Shown here one piece after another: positions 51,925 through 60,587 of a stretch of 64,000 bases of DNA (the first letter of the stretch is position 1; each line of letters begins with the position of its first letter). A program made the translations under genes and the position numbers. This DNA comes from Bin87 sp964347975 (GTDB lineage Bacteria; Chloroflexota; Dehalococcoidia; Lucifugimonadales; UBA3495): assembly GCA_964347975.1 (NCBI GenBank), contig CAYGAY010000007.1:1-64000 (forward strand). The letters run 5' to 3'. The notes under the pieces were generated by a model. It searched no databases. It was not told where the DNA came from and saw only the letters and a program-made list of their open reading frames with translations.

Positions 51925-52351
51925 CGCAGGCAACCTCTACCGGGGTTTCCAGTGCTACTACGGAGGGCAGATGCACAACCGCCGGCTCCAGACTCTGCCC
52001 GTCCGGGGCAACTTGCAGCGCAAAAGCCGACAGCGCCGTCCGCCCCAACACATACCGACCTTCCGGTCCAAATATGACCGGGCAAGGCCACTGCTCACCC
52101 CCGATTTCCAACAGCGCCGTGCCTTCATAGTATTCCGCAACGCTGCCGTCGCTCCGCTTGAACGTTGTCCGCTCCCGCGGTTCGACGCCCAGACCAAGCA
52201 GGAGTGACTCCGGAAGCATCGTAAAGGACGCCTTGCTGCCTGCCAGCGCTGATATTGGCGCCAATTCCCCGTTTCCCATTTTCCCATCAAAAGTCGGCGC
52301 GTATTTTCCGACTTTGATCGGCACATGAAAAGCAGCCACGATCCACCTCAT
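51914..52351 (-). CDS. Retropepsin-like protein lacking the catalytic Asp
   Basis: A 145-residue protein resembling clan AA aspartyl proteases: a SALAGSKASFTMLPESLL block followed by VEPRERTTFKRSDGS and FGPEGRYVLGRTALSAF. Where the family has D-T-G it reads AGS, so it should be inactive as a protease. It may be a decayed copy, or a binding version, of the truncated upstream gene. Confidence 0.62.
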   Translation of the reverse strand: MRWIVAAFHVPIKVGKYAPTFDGKMGNGELAPISALAGSKASFTMLPESLLLGLGVEPRERTTFKRSDGSVAEYYEGTALLEIGGEQWPCPVIFGPEGRYVLGRTALSAFALQVAPDGQSLEPAVVHLPSVVALETPVEVACDDR

Positions 52352-52580
52352 CTTTTGCCGCGTGTGCGAACTGTCCGACCGCGCCTAGAGCATACTCCAC
52401 CCGCCTGCCGTCGGCTACCGAAAACCCGAGTCTTCGCGTTCCCTCGGCGATTCCCAGCCTTCGCAAAAGCGATGCCGGCACCATCGAATAACTTGCCCCG
52501 GTGTCAACCAGCGCCGACACGAAAACCATACCACCGCCCGCCGGGTTGCCGACCCCAATCCTTTCGTAAAATGTCCCCAT
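52287..52580 (-). CDS. Truncated clan AA aspartyl protease
   Basis: A 97-residue frame with the true catalytic motif VDTGASYSMVPASLL and the following FSVADGRRVEYALG. A full single-domain protein would need about 35-40 more residues of the second half; here the frame turns into unrelated sequence (AHAAKDEVDRG) and ends. It overlaps the next gene by 65 bases. Probably a broken gene. Confidence 0.6.
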   Translation of the reverse strand: MGTFYERIGVGNPAGGGMVFVSALVDTGASYSMVPASLLRRLGIAEGTRRLGFSVADGRRVEYALGAVGQFAHAAKDEVDRGCFSCADQSRKIRADF

Positions 52581-52606
52581 CCTGTGCCCCGACGAGTTTG
52601 GCAGCC

Positions 52607-53470
52607 CTAATCATCAGCCGTTTCGCGTTCTGCTATAACCCGTCTGATAACGCGGAGATAATTGGATAACTGCTCGTGCAACCAGTCCGCCATCTGAGGC
52701 CAATTGTCCCGGTCATAGACTTTCTCCACCGCCAACCACGACTCGGCATCAGGGTCATTGCGCAACGCCGCGTTGCAATCTTCCGGCCGACTATGTTGCA
52801 GATATATGCCAACTCCGCTTTGAGCAATGTACTGCGAGATTACCACGCCGGCATCGAGGCGGTGAAAGACATTGCTGTTGACATGGTTTGGGCGCAAATC
52901 TATGTCATCAGGGTGACGCTGGGCGTAAAACTGCCAGAAGCCTTGCCGCAATTGGCGAAGTCGAGCCGTGCGTTCTGTCGGTTGCCGCACGGATTCGCGG
53001 ACTTGCATATCCCAATCGATGGGCCGTTCCAACACGTCGAAGACAGGTACCATTGGAGAGTCCGCAATTTGCAGGACACGAACTCGCACGGCAAAAAACG
53101 CGAACGGTTCTACCGTATGCTCGTTCAACCAGCGAATAGCGGAGAGGTGGGCTTCGGTAAAATGCTGGGAAATCCAGACAATGGTTTGTGCTTCCAGGCC
53201 GGCGAGGTAGGTAAGAACCTTACCCAAGTGATCGTGGTCCGTCCACCCGTATTGATTCTCAATCAATACCCGGCTGCCGTTCCCTGGGTTTGTGGCAAGA
53301 ATATCGGCGGAAAATTGCTCCACCGCAACCTCGGTGCCTTCCAACTCTAACCTAATCCCAATCACTTGCGAAAGATACTCCAGATTGTCGGCCAGCCACG
53401 GCGTGAAGTTGTGAGCCTCATGGGGCCACACGTCACGCAAATTCACATCTTTCAGTTCGCCGAATTCCAT
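52607..53470 (-). CDS. PD-(D/E)XK-type nuclease-like protein
   Basis: A 287-residue protein. The core EQFSADILATNPGNGSRVLI then ENQYGWTDHDHLGKVLTY has the D...ExN/Q pattern of restriction-endonuclease folds, and AQTIVWISQHFTEAHLSAIR and FFAVRVRVLQI follow. Homologues I recall are annotated DUF4268 or hypothetical. The C-terminal half is helical with a predicted fold I cannot name. I start at ATG 53470. It may be a nuclease of a defence or mobile element. Confidence 0.68.
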   Translation of the reverse strand: MEFGELKDVNLRDVWPHEAHNFTPWLADNLEYLSQVIGIRLELEGTEVAVEQFSADILATNPGNGSRVLIENQYGWTDHDHLGKVLTYLAGLEAQTIVWISQHFTEAHLSAIRWLNEHTVEPFAFFAVRVRVLQIADSPMVPVFDVLERPIDWDMQVRESVRQPTERTARLRQLRQGFWQFYAQRHPDDIDLRPNHVNSNVFHRLDAGVVISQYIAQSGVGIYLQHSRPEDCNAALRNDPDAESWLAVEKVYDRDNWPQMADWLHEQLSNYLRVIRRVIAERETADD

Positions 53471-53496
53471 AACAGCACCCCCGTAATTGTCGTTGG

Positions 53497-54282
53497 TTAT
53501 GACACATACTCCGCCAGCGACCGCAGCGCCGCCCGCGCTCCCTTCCGCATCGGCTCGAAGTGGCTGAAGCATATCACCTCAAAATCCAGCAACGCCAGTT
53601 TCCGCACCGACTCCTTGGCCGCCTCCATATCGCTGGAAAACCACCGTGAGGGCAGCGTCAGCTGATCCTGATAACGCTGCACCGCGTCGGCCACCAGCAA
53701 TGCCCCTTCGTTGGGAAAGTGCAGGCTGATGCTCCCCGGTGTATGACCCGGCGTATGCACCACCCTTGCGCCACCCAGCAGAGGCAAATGATCGCCGTCA
53801 TCCAACGTGCGCGCCACCGGCACATGAGCCGGTTTCGTCGGCGCAAGCAAAGGCCACAGCAATGGACGCAGCCACTTCGGCTTTACGGGATTCGGCATTC
53901 CTCGCCCGGGCTCTCCCGCCAGATGCGGGGCCTCTACTCGATGTGCCGCCACCGGCGCCTTCGTGGCGCGGTGCAATCTCGCCATCCCGCCCACGTGGTC
54001 CGGATGGAAATGCGTTGAAATAAGGCTGCTGACCGACTGCGGCCCATACCCCAGCCGCTTCAGATAGCTCAGTACGCGGCCGTCGTGAAAGTATCGCCAT
54101 CCCGAATCTATTATGGTTACCGACGGCTCCCCGGTTTCGGCATCCGGCGTAATTACCAGAAAGGCGCTGGTGGTCAGCATACCGCGCTGGTACAATCCCG
54201 GCATCACCTCGCCCACCCGCGCCCTTGGGCCCGGTATGCTGGGTCGCCGGTAGATGGAAACGTCAGGAGGCGGCCAGTCCAT
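53497..54282 (-). CDS. Metallo-beta-lactamase-fold hydrolase
   Basis: A 261-residue hydrolase. The zinc motif is STHFHPDHVGG, later ligands lie in HTPGHTPGSI and VADAV, with CFSHFEPM near the end. It sits 32 bases from the CoA ligase gene on the same strand. It may be a thioesterase, lactonase or glyoxalase-type enzyme, perhaps serving the acyl-CoA mutase locus. Confidence 0.9.
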   Translation of the reverse strand: MDWPPPDVSIYRRPSIPGPRARVGEVMPGLYQRGMLTTSAFLVITPDAETGEPSVTIIDSGWRYFHDGRVLSYLKRLGYGPQSVSSLISTHFHPDHVGGMARLHRATKAPVAAHRVEAPHLAGEPGRGMPNPVKPKWLRPLLWPLLAPTKPAHVPVARTLDDGDHLPLLGGARVVHTPGHTPGSISLHFPNEGALLVADAVQRYQDQLTLPSRWFSSDMEAAKESVRKLALLDFEVICFSHFEPMRKGARAALRSLAEYVS

Positions 54283-54313
54283 ACATCATGCAGATCCGGG
54301 GCATCGATGTAGA

Positions 54314-55714
54314 TCAGCCCCGCAGGTCAATCACCCGCCGCGCCTTGAACTGGGTACGCTCGAACTCCCCCTCCGGTTTCAGGTCCACCGAAACCCCGAC
54401 GCCCAGCGCCCGTCGCAGCGTATCCGCCCATTGGTTTCGGAGCGCTTCCAGACCCGCCGGCCCGCTTTCGCCGGCCGACGCCCATACTCCGGCGGCCACC
54501 TCAGTCTGCACCGTCAGCCGGTCCAGGTAGCCGCGTTCCCGTTCCACCACCAGCCGGAACTCGCCGCCGAACTCCTCGAGTCCGCGCAGCACGTCTTCAA
54601 TGCGCGACGGAAAGACGTTCTGGCCCCGGATGATCAGCATATCGTCCGCCCGTCCGTAGATACCCCGGGTCAGCGTCGGATACGTCCGCCCGCAGGGACA
54701 GTCCACCATTTCCCATTGCGCGATGTCCCCGGACCAGTACCGGATCATCGGCTGCGACTCCCGCTCCAAGTGTGTGTACACCGGCACGCCTTCGCCGCCC
54801 ATGGGGACAGGTTCGCCGGTCTCGGCGCCCACCAGCTCGGTGTACACGATATCCTGCCACAGGTGCATTCCCCGTTCCAGGTAGCGGCAGCCCGCATTGG
54901 TCATCCACGGTGTCATCTCGGCCATGCTACCCTGATCCACCACATAGCATCCGAAAGCGTCCTCGATGGCCTGCCGCGTCGCGGGTACGCTGGCCCCCGG
55001 TTCGCCGCTGAAGAACATCAACCGGAAGGCGAAATCCGTTCCGGGATCAACCCCCATCTCCCTTGCCGTTTCCGCCAGGTACAGCGCGTAGGACGGCGTG
55101 GCGTACAGCGCCTCCGGGCGGACCAGCTGCGCCCATTCCACCGCTCGCTCAGTCTGACCCGGCGCGCCGGCGCCGAAGGGAAAACACGTCGCGCCGAGCC
55201 GTTCTGCTCCAACCAGCGCGCCCCAACTGCCCACGTACAGGCTGAACACTGCCGCGACCATCACCGTATCCCCGGGTCGCACTCCCGCGGCCCACAGGAT
55301 CCGCGCGTGGGCCGCGCCGATGCGTTCCCAGTCCCCCCGGCTGATGCCGAACACCGTCGGCCGGCCCGTGGTGCCCGACGTCCCATGAATCCGGTACACC
55401 TCCCTGGGATCAACGCACAAAAACCTCCCGTATGGCGGATACGCCTCCTGCTCGACGCGCACCTCCTCCTTGGTCAGTATCGGCAGCTGCGCAAATTCCT
55501 CGAGGCTGCGCAAGTTTCCCGGGTCAACCGGCGCATTGCGCCAGAACTCCCGGTAGAACCCCGAGCGTTCCCAGGCGTACCGGACCTGCCCGCGCAATTT
55601 CTCCAGGATGACGCCATCTCGCTCCGCTAGCGGCATCGTTTCCAGCCGGGCGTCCCAATGCTCCGCATTCCCGACGGGCACGTAACTGGGATGGTAGGTC
55701 GGCGGCCAGGTCAT
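54314..55714 (-). CDS. PaaK-like AMP-forming acyl-CoA ligase
   Basis: A 466-residue adenylate-forming ligase of the phenylacetate-CoA ligase family. The AMP-binding loop is IHGTSGTTGRPTVF. Later blocks are FFSGEPGASVPATR, YWSGDIAQW and MLIIRGQNVFPSRIED. It turns a carboxylic acid into its CoA thioester with ATP. It lies six bases after the B12-binding mutase subunit; in the known 2-hydroxyisobutyrate pathway the mutase is paired with such a ligase, so 2-hydroxyisobutyryl-CoA ligase is a strong candidate. Confidence 0.9.
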   Translation of the reverse strand: MTWPPTYHPSYVPVGNAEHWDARLETMPLAERDGVILEKLRGQVRYAWERSGFYREFWRNAPVDPGNLRSLEEFAQLPILTKEEVRVEQEAYPPYGRFLCVDPREVYRIHGTSGTTGRPTVFGISRGDWERIGAAHARILWAAGVRPGDTVMVAAVFSLYVGSWGALVGAERLGATCFPFGAGAPGQTERAVEWAQLVRPEALYATPSYALYLAETAREMGVDPGTDFAFRLMFFSGEPGASVPATRQAIEDAFGCYVVDQGSMAEMTPWMTNAGCRYLERGMHLWQDIVYTELVGAETGEPVPMGGEGVPVYTHLERESQPMIRYWSGDIAQWEMVDCPCGRTYPTLTRGIYGRADDMLIIRGQNVFPSRIEDVLRGLEEFGGEFRLVVERERGYLDRLTVQTEVAAGVWASAGESGPAGLEALRNQWADTLRRALGVGVSVDLKPEGEFERTQFKARRVIDLRG

Positions 55715-55720
55715 GCTGCA

Positions 55721-56188
55721 TCAACTCGCCAGGCGTGATCGGATAAACTCCACCATTTCGCCGGTAAAGCTCCCCACCGGAAACACGCCATCCACGCCGA
55801 TTTCGCGGAGCCGACCCACGTCAGCATCGGGAATTGTCCCGCCAACCAGCAGCATCACGCCGTCCTCATCGTCATCGTCGCTCCCGCGCAGACCGTGCCG
55901 TTCCAGGGCGTCCACCATCCGGGGCATCAGCCGCATATGGGCTCCCGACAGGATGCTGATGCCAACCACGTCCACGTCCTCCTGCGCCGCCGCCGCGGCC
56001 ACCTGGTCGGCAGTAACGCGCATCCCCAGGTACACCACCTCCATGCCGGCGTCGCGCAGGGCGCGGGCGATGACCTTCACGCCGCGGTCATGCCCGTCCA
56101 GGCCCAGCTTGGCCAAGAGGACGCGCGGAGGAGCGCCGGTGTCGTGCGTAGTTGTCATTGGGCAGGTTTGGGGCGGGAAATTATCCAT
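55721..56188 (-). CDS. hcmB: Cobalamin-binding small subunit of acyl-CoA mutase
   Basis: A 155-residue B12-binding domain. The base-off signature is KLGLDGHDRGVKVIARAL, with SILSGAHMRLMPRM and LLVGGTIPDAD following. It is encoded apart from the catalytic subunit, as in 2-hydroxyisobutyryl-CoA and isobutyryl-CoA mutases, not fused as in ordinary methylmalonyl-CoA mutase. Assignment to HcmB follows from the large subunit's active-site residues. Confidence 0.88.
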   Translation of the reverse strand: MDNFPPQTCPMTTTHDTGAPPRVLLAKLGLDGHDRGVKVIARALRDAGMEVVYLGMRVTADQVAAAAAQEDVDVVGISILSGAHMRLMPRMVDALERHGLRGSDDDDEDGVMLLVGGTIPDADVGRLREIGVDGVFPVGSFTGEMVEFIRSRLAS

Positions 56189-56493
56189 TCGCCGGAGGGA
56201 GTTTCGGAGAGAGTCAGACCGCGATTGGGTACCAAATCTTGCAGCGACTGCATTGTCGGCGCCTTATGATAAATCAGCCGCAGGTCATTGTCGCCCGTCT
56301 CCGCGATGATTTCGTTGAAGACCAGCAGAGCCTCGTCAAAAAACGACACGCCAATCCGCAGGATGCCGTCGGTGTCCAGTGTAATCTCGCCATCACCGGA
56401 CGCTTCCTGCATCGCCTGGGCCATAGCACGCGCCGCCGGGCGCGTTATGAGCACTGTCTTGCCAGAGTATTTGGACAAGTTGATAGTTGTCAT
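56155..56493 (-). CDS. STAS-like (DUF4325-type) small protein
   Basis: A 112-residue protein with ISFF-type segment GVSFFDEALLVFNEIIAETG and LRLIYHKAPTMQSLQDLV, resembling the STAS-like DUF4325 domain. The N-terminus INLSKYSGKTVLITR is compatible. Its end overlaps the B12-binding gene start by 34 bases. No link to mutase activity is evident. Confidence 0.55.
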   Translation of the reverse strand: MTTINLSKYSGKTVLITRPAARAMAQAMQEASGDGEITLDTDGILRIGVSFFDEALLVFNEIIAETGDNDLRLIYHKAPTMQSLQDLVPNRGLTLSETPSGEWIISRPKPAQ

Positions 56494-56557
56494 CATTACT
56501 CACGCTGGAATCGATATGGTTACCACAACCACCGTACCAGCAAGCCGATTTGCCTAG

Positions 56558-56746
56558 TTATCTGCCGTCTGCCGACCCGTCGCCCAATATGCGCAGCACC
56601 ACTCCGGCTATAAGCAAAGTCATAAAGCCAATTATCGCCACCGGCTGAGGACCTTCGTCAGTGCCGATGCTAATTATCACAGCTGCAATCAGGATCGCCG
56701 CTACGCCCAGGCACATCGTGCCCAAGTCCCCGAATATCTTTCTCAT
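56558..56746 (-). CDS. Small membrane protein (62 residues)
   Basis: Two hydrophobic segments (about residues 9-28 and 35-53) with a short polar loop. ATG 56746 overlaps the stop of the preceding 69-residue gene (ATGA), so both are coupled. Unrecognised family. Confidence 0.6.
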   Translation of the reverse strand: MRKIFGDLGTMCLGVAAILIAAVIISIGTDEGPQPVAIIGFMTLLIAGVVLRILGDGSADGR

Positions 56747-56952
56747 CGGTGGAGTTTCACGGCGATTATAGCCGTGATGAACGCTATGGACAGCCCGGCG
56801 CCAACGTAAGCCAGGGGCAGCAGTTCCCCAACCAGATACTGATCCGTGCTGAACGCGCTGAACCCCAGCCAATTCCCGGCCAACATGGCCCAGCTGATCC
56901 CGAAAAATACGGTGAAATACACTATGGCGAAGACTAAGAGCGGGCTTTTCAT
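56743..56952 (-). CDS. Small membrane protein (69 residues)
   Basis: Two clear membrane helices: SPLLVFAIVYFTVFFGISWA and LPLAYVGAGLSIAFITAIIA. I choose ATG 56952 because GGGGAACGAG precedes it; ATG 56976 is possible. With the next gene it forms a coupled pair between the mutase subunits. Unrecognised family. Confidence 0.65.
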   Translation of the reverse strand: MKSPLLVFAIVYFTVFFGISWAMLAGNWLGFSAFSTDQYLVGELLPLAYVGAGLSIAFITAIIAVKLHR

Positions 56953-57017
56953 CTCGTTCCCCTTGCTGAGCATCACCCTGCCGTACCGACACTATACCGC
57001 ACATCCGTCTTGCCCGT

Positions 57018-58655
57018 CTAAAACACCCCCGGGTCCACGTACTCCCCCCATTCCTCCCGCAGCGCACCCATAATCTCGCCCTCCGTAACGCCTGCCGCCA
57101 CCGCCGTCAGGATCGCCGGCATCAGGTTCCCGTCGTCACGGGCTGACTTTACGATGTCCCGCAGTCCGGCCGCCGCGTCCGCCTCGCTGCGGCCCTGACG
57201 GGCCGTGGCCAGCCGCTCGATCTGCCGTTCCTCCTCGGCGTGGTCAAACTCGAACAGCTCCAGCCCGCCGGCGTTGGTAGCGTCGCCGCTGTACTCATCG
57301 TTCACTCCCACGATGGTATAGTCGCCCGACTCCACCCGCTGCTGGTAGCGGTACGACGCCTGGGCGATTTCGCTCTCGATGTAGCCGTTGCCGATGGCCG
57401 CCAGCATCCCGTCCAGCATACTCCCGTTGCCCATGGTGTCGATGCGCTCGATGTAGGCCATGGCCGCCTCTTCCAGTCGATTGGTCAGCGTCTCCAGGTA
57501 CGCCGAACCGCCCAGCGGGTCCGGCGTGGCGGCCACTCCCGACTCGTGGGCCAGTATCAGCTGCGTCGCCAGGGAAATGCGCATGGCTTCCTCAGAGGGT
57601 ATATCGTAAGCCTCATCGTAGCCGCTCACGTGCAGCGACTGGGTGCCGCCCAGCACGGCGGCCAGCGCCTGCAACCCGCCGCGCAGGATGTTGTTCAGCG
57701 GGTCCTGGCGCACCAGGGTGGAACCCAGGGTCTGGGTGTGGAAACGCATCCGCATCGACTCCGGTTTGGTCGCGCCGTAGCGGTCCCGCATCAGCCGCGC
57801 CCACATCCGGCGCGCCGCCCGGAACTTGGCGATCTCCTCGAAGAAGTCGTTATGCACCCCGAAAAAGTGGGACAGCCGCGCCGCGAAGGCGTCCACCGGC
57901 AGCCCCCGTCGCAGGGCCGACTCCACGTAGGCCATTCCCTGGGCGACGGTGAAGGCCAACTCTTGCACGGCGTCGGAGCCGGCCTCCCGGGTGTGGTAGC
58001 CGCTGATGGATATGGTGTACCAGTTGGGTACGTGTTTCGTGCTGAACTCCACCACGTCCGTGGTCAGTTTCAGCGCCGGCGCCGGCGGCAATGCAAAGGT
58101 CTTTTGCCCGTGAAACTCCTTCAGCGAGTCGTTCTGCACGGTCCCCCGCAGCGACGCCCAGGGCGTCCCCCGACGCTCGGCGGTATGCAGGAACATCGCC
58201 AGCAGCACGATGGCCGGATGGTTGATGGTCAGGGACACGCTGGCCTGGTCCAGCGGTATGCCGTCGAACAGCTCGCCCAGGTCGGCGGCGGTGTCAATCG
58301 CCACGCCCAGCCGTCCCACCTCGCCCTCGGCCAGCTCGTGGTCCGAATCGTACCCGGTCAGCGTGGGATGGTCGAAGTCAGTGCTCAACCCGGTCTGCCC
58401 GTGAGCCAGCAGAAAGCGATACCGCTCGTTGGTAGCCCGCGCCGTCCCGAACCCGGCAATCTGCCGCCGCGTCCACAGCCGCCCCCGGTACATGGTGGGA
58501 TAGGCGCCGCGCGTGAAGGGAAACTCGCCGGGGTTGCCCAAATCCGCCGCCGCCTCAAACCCGCTGGATGCCAGTTGCTCCGGGGAGTAGAGAGGGGCGA
58601 TGGGGAGGTTGGATAGGGTGTGTGGGTTATCGTTGCTGCTACCGTTGGCGGTCAT
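57018..58655 (-). CDS. hcmA: Acyl-CoA mutase large subunit, probable 2-hydroxyisobutyryl-CoA mutase
   Basis: A 545-residue TIM-barrel subunit of the methylmalonyl-CoA mutase family without a B12 domain. Motifs: TMYRGRLWTRRQIAGFG, GLSTDFDHPTLTGYDSD, ISISGYHTREAGSDA, AARRMWARLMRDRYG and DPLGGSAYLETLT. The residue that is Tyr in methylmalonyl-CoA mutase (RQYAGF) and Phe in isobutyryl-CoA mutase is Ile66 here, and the later Ala is Asp93. Ile and Asp 27 residues apart match Ile90/Asp117 described for 2-hydroxyisobutyryl-CoA mutase. It would interconvert 3-hydroxybutyryl- and 2-hydroxyisobutyryl-CoA with adenosylcobalamin. Confidence 0.88.
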   Translation of the reverse strand: MTANGSSNDNPHTLSNLPIAPLYSPEQLASSGFEAAADLGNPGEFPFTRGAYPTMYRGRLWTRRQIAGFGTARATNERYRFLLAHGQTGLSTDFDHPTLTGYDSDHELAEGEVGRLGVAIDTAADLGELFDGIPLDQASVSLTINHPAIVLLAMFLHTAERRGTPWASLRGTVQNDSLKEFHGQKTFALPPAPALKLTTDVVEFSTKHVPNWYTISISGYHTREAGSDAVQELAFTVAQGMAYVESALRRGLPVDAFAARLSHFFGVHNDFFEEIAKFRAARRMWARLMRDRYGATKPESMRMRFHTQTLGSTLVRQDPLNNILRGGLQALAAVLGGTQSLHVSGYDEAYDIPSEEAMRISLATQLILAHESGVAATPDPLGGSAYLETLTNRLEEAAMAYIERIDTMGNGSMLDGMLAAIGNGYIESEIAQASYRYQQRVESGDYTIVGVNDEYSGDATNAGGLELFEFDHAEEERQIERLATARQGRSEADAAAGLRDIVKSARDDGNLMPAILTAVAAGVTEGEIMGALREEWGEYVDPGVF

Positions 58656-58738
58656 GGTATGCCTGCCTGATTGCCAAGGGTTTCCATGGGTATGTTCGCC
58701 CACTTAACTCGTAAAGCGTAAATGATTTCAACGGGGTG

Positions 58739-59098
58739 TCAGCTTGTTTGCAGCAGCGGCGCGATCTTGTCTACCAAGGACTCCACGTCGTCCAGGCCCT
58801 CGGCGATGTCATGGGCCGACAGTTCGTTCTCGTAGAAATTCTCGTGCAGCAGGCTGGCGGTGGCGAAAAAGCGAACGACGTCCCGGTCACCTACCTCGGA
58901 GCGCAGTCGGCTGGCAATGCGGGAAAGGTGCCGGTGGCGGTTATGTTCCCAGCCACGTTGCTCGGCGATGGCTTTCAGCATTTGGGCGACGGCGCCCCAA
59001 CCTTTCTCGGACGCCTGCTGCAAGTCCCCCATCGCCAGTTCCGCCCGGGCCTGGGCGAGGAAGCGTTCGCAGTGAACCTGGTAATCGGATGAGGTCAT
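58739..59098 (-). CDS. HEPN/PaREP1-family protein
   Basis: A 119-residue helical protein with ELAMGDLQQASEKGWGAVAQMLKA, the PaREP1/HEPN signature, and LLHENFYENELSAHDIAEGL near the end. I choose ATG 59098 (GGAG seven bases upstream). Members of this group are often near nucleotidyltransferases or in mobile islands; no partner is obvious here. Confidence 0.78.
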   Translation of the reverse strand: MTSSDYQVHCERFLAQARAELAMGDLQQASEKGWGAVAQMLKAIAEQRGWEHNRHRHLSRIASRLRSEVGDRDVVRFFATASLLHENFYENELSAHDIAEGLDDVESLVDKIAPLLQTS

Positions 59099-59126
59099 GT
59101 CATTCTCCATACCGTGGTCAAGGTTA

Positions 59127-59177
59127 TCAGGCCAGTTGGCGGGACAGCAACCAGGTCCGCACAAATCTTATTTTCAT
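59127..59177 (-). CDS. Possible 16-residue leader peptide
   Basis: ATG 59177 follows CAGGAGGACGAAG, a very strong ribosome-binding site, but the frame MKIRFVRTWLLSRQLA ends after 16 codons. It may be an uORF of the HEPN gene or a chance start. The surrounding 250 bases (59099-59351) hold nothing else I can name. Confidence 0.25.
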   Translation of the reverse strand: MKIRFVRTWLLSRQLA

Positions 59178-59351
59178 TTCTTCGTCCTCCTGTGCAGGAT
59201 GGTTCTGCCGCCTATAAGGAAGTCAATTCGGCTCAATGACGTTAGTTTGCAATCCTAACCATTCTCCTTTTGTAGTGTCGCATTTTTAGCGCACCGACCT
59301 CCAGACAGACGGGCAAGGATTGATCTAATCTTAGGCAAATGGGGGCAGATT

Positions 59352-59648
59352 TCACGGCTCACGCTCAATGATAGCAACTTCATCAGGCATACAGGCCAGC
59401 CAGGCTCGAATCCTGGCTTCGTCCGCCGCACCGATACCACGTCTTTGCAGATAATCCGCCAACGCATCCTCAAGAACGACCTTCTCAACCGGCGTCACCA
59501 CGTGTGGCGGGAGCATATCAGCGCAGATTGCGTTGACCTCCCGGCTGTGAGTGAACCCATAAACTGCATCCTGGCTTTCCACGTCGGGCCAGAAATAGTC
59601 ATACTTGATGATGTCCACGAGGACATTTCCGATGTCTCTGCTTGTCAT
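59352..59648 (-). CDS. Hypothetical protein (98 residues)
   Basis: A soluble protein starting TSRDIGNVLVDIIKYDYFWP, followed by a helical region with VEKVVLEDALADYLQRRG. No known family. It is 12 bases downstream of the frameshifted PLD-like gene, so possibly one transcript. Confidence 0.55.
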   Translation of the reverse strand: MTSRDIGNVLVDIIKYDYFWPDVESQDAVYGFTHSREVNAICADMLPPHVVTPVEKVVLEDALADYLQRRGIGAADEARIRAWLACMPDEVAIIEREP

Positions 59649-59660
59649 TGCTATCCTCTG

Positions 59661-60510
59661 TCAAGTCAAACACCAGCGGTTACCATCGCGGACGATAGTG
59701 CCGTCACGCCGCAATTGAACCTGCGCGTTTCGCACTTGGTGTTTCCAGCGCCGTCCGAACGATACCCCATTTATGACGCGGTGAACGCTATCGTCGCACA
59801 TATCGGGGTACAACCCTTGCACCAGCGGGTTAATGTCGCGGGTGCTCAAAGGGCCGTACTGTCGCAAAATGTACCGCACGGCACGGGCGAATATCGCAGT
59901 TGTAGATTCCCCCGGTATCGTCCGCAAAAGCTTCAGCCACTCATCAATGTCGTCCATAACAGCATCTATATCCGCTTGTACGGTATTCGGAACGGAACTA
60001 ACGGCGGTGCCCTGCCTCTGCCTGGCGTCTTTGGTCTTATCCTCCAATTTAATAAGAGCATCCGGGGGTACAATACTGCCCAGATGTCCGTACTCCTTCA
60101 AAATCGTCCGCTATTTCGCTAACGTTCTGTGGGTTAGTGATTGTGATGCCCAGTTCATAATTGCGAATCAAGCCCCCATGCGTAAGGTTGGCGGACGTTA
60201 CGATGGCAGTGTGTCCGTCGGCGACATAGGCTTTGGCGTGCAGTCCGGGCAAATGACGTATGGTCGCCCCCGGAACCTGCTGGCATAGCCATGTCAATGC
60301 TCCGATGTCCAACGAGCCGGCAACCAAACTGTCCGGGTGCAAGTTGGTCAGGACATCGAGGCGAACCGATTTACACCGCGAACGCAGTTGCCTCGCCAAT
60401 CGCTCAACAGGCTGGCGGGTAATAAATGGGGCGGCGATGATTGCCGTCTCTTGAATCGAGGCTGCAAACTGGTCGAAAGTGGACCCCCACGGCGATTTGA
60501 CTGACTGCAT
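59661..60510 (-). pseudogene. Phospholipase D-like protein with C-terminal winged helix, frameshifted
   Basis: From ATG 60510 (GGGAGGTGATAG upstream) the frame reads a PLD-type half: FITRQPVERLARQL, GLHAKAYVADGHTAIVTSAN (HxK motif) and NVSEIADDFEG, then drifts. In the next frame from about 60101, KEYGHLGSIVPPDALIKLED continues naturally and ends in a winged-helix-like segment (VQLRRDGTIVRDGNRW) at 59661. A single extra G near 60096 (GAAGGAG) would explain it. The intact 280-residue protein would be a PLD nuclease-like protein with a DNA-binding tail. Confidence 0.65.
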
Positions 60511-60587
60511 GGCTATCACCTCCCTGACGACAGTACATTAGTGCTGATACATCGGCGCGTCAACCCCGCCGGCGTCACTACTTTGTC

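Noticed and set aside
57018..58655. Ordinary methylmalonyl-CoA mutase
   Set aside because: The Tyr that binds the methylmalonyl carboxylate is Ile, a neighbouring Ala is Asp, and the B12 domain is encoded separately.
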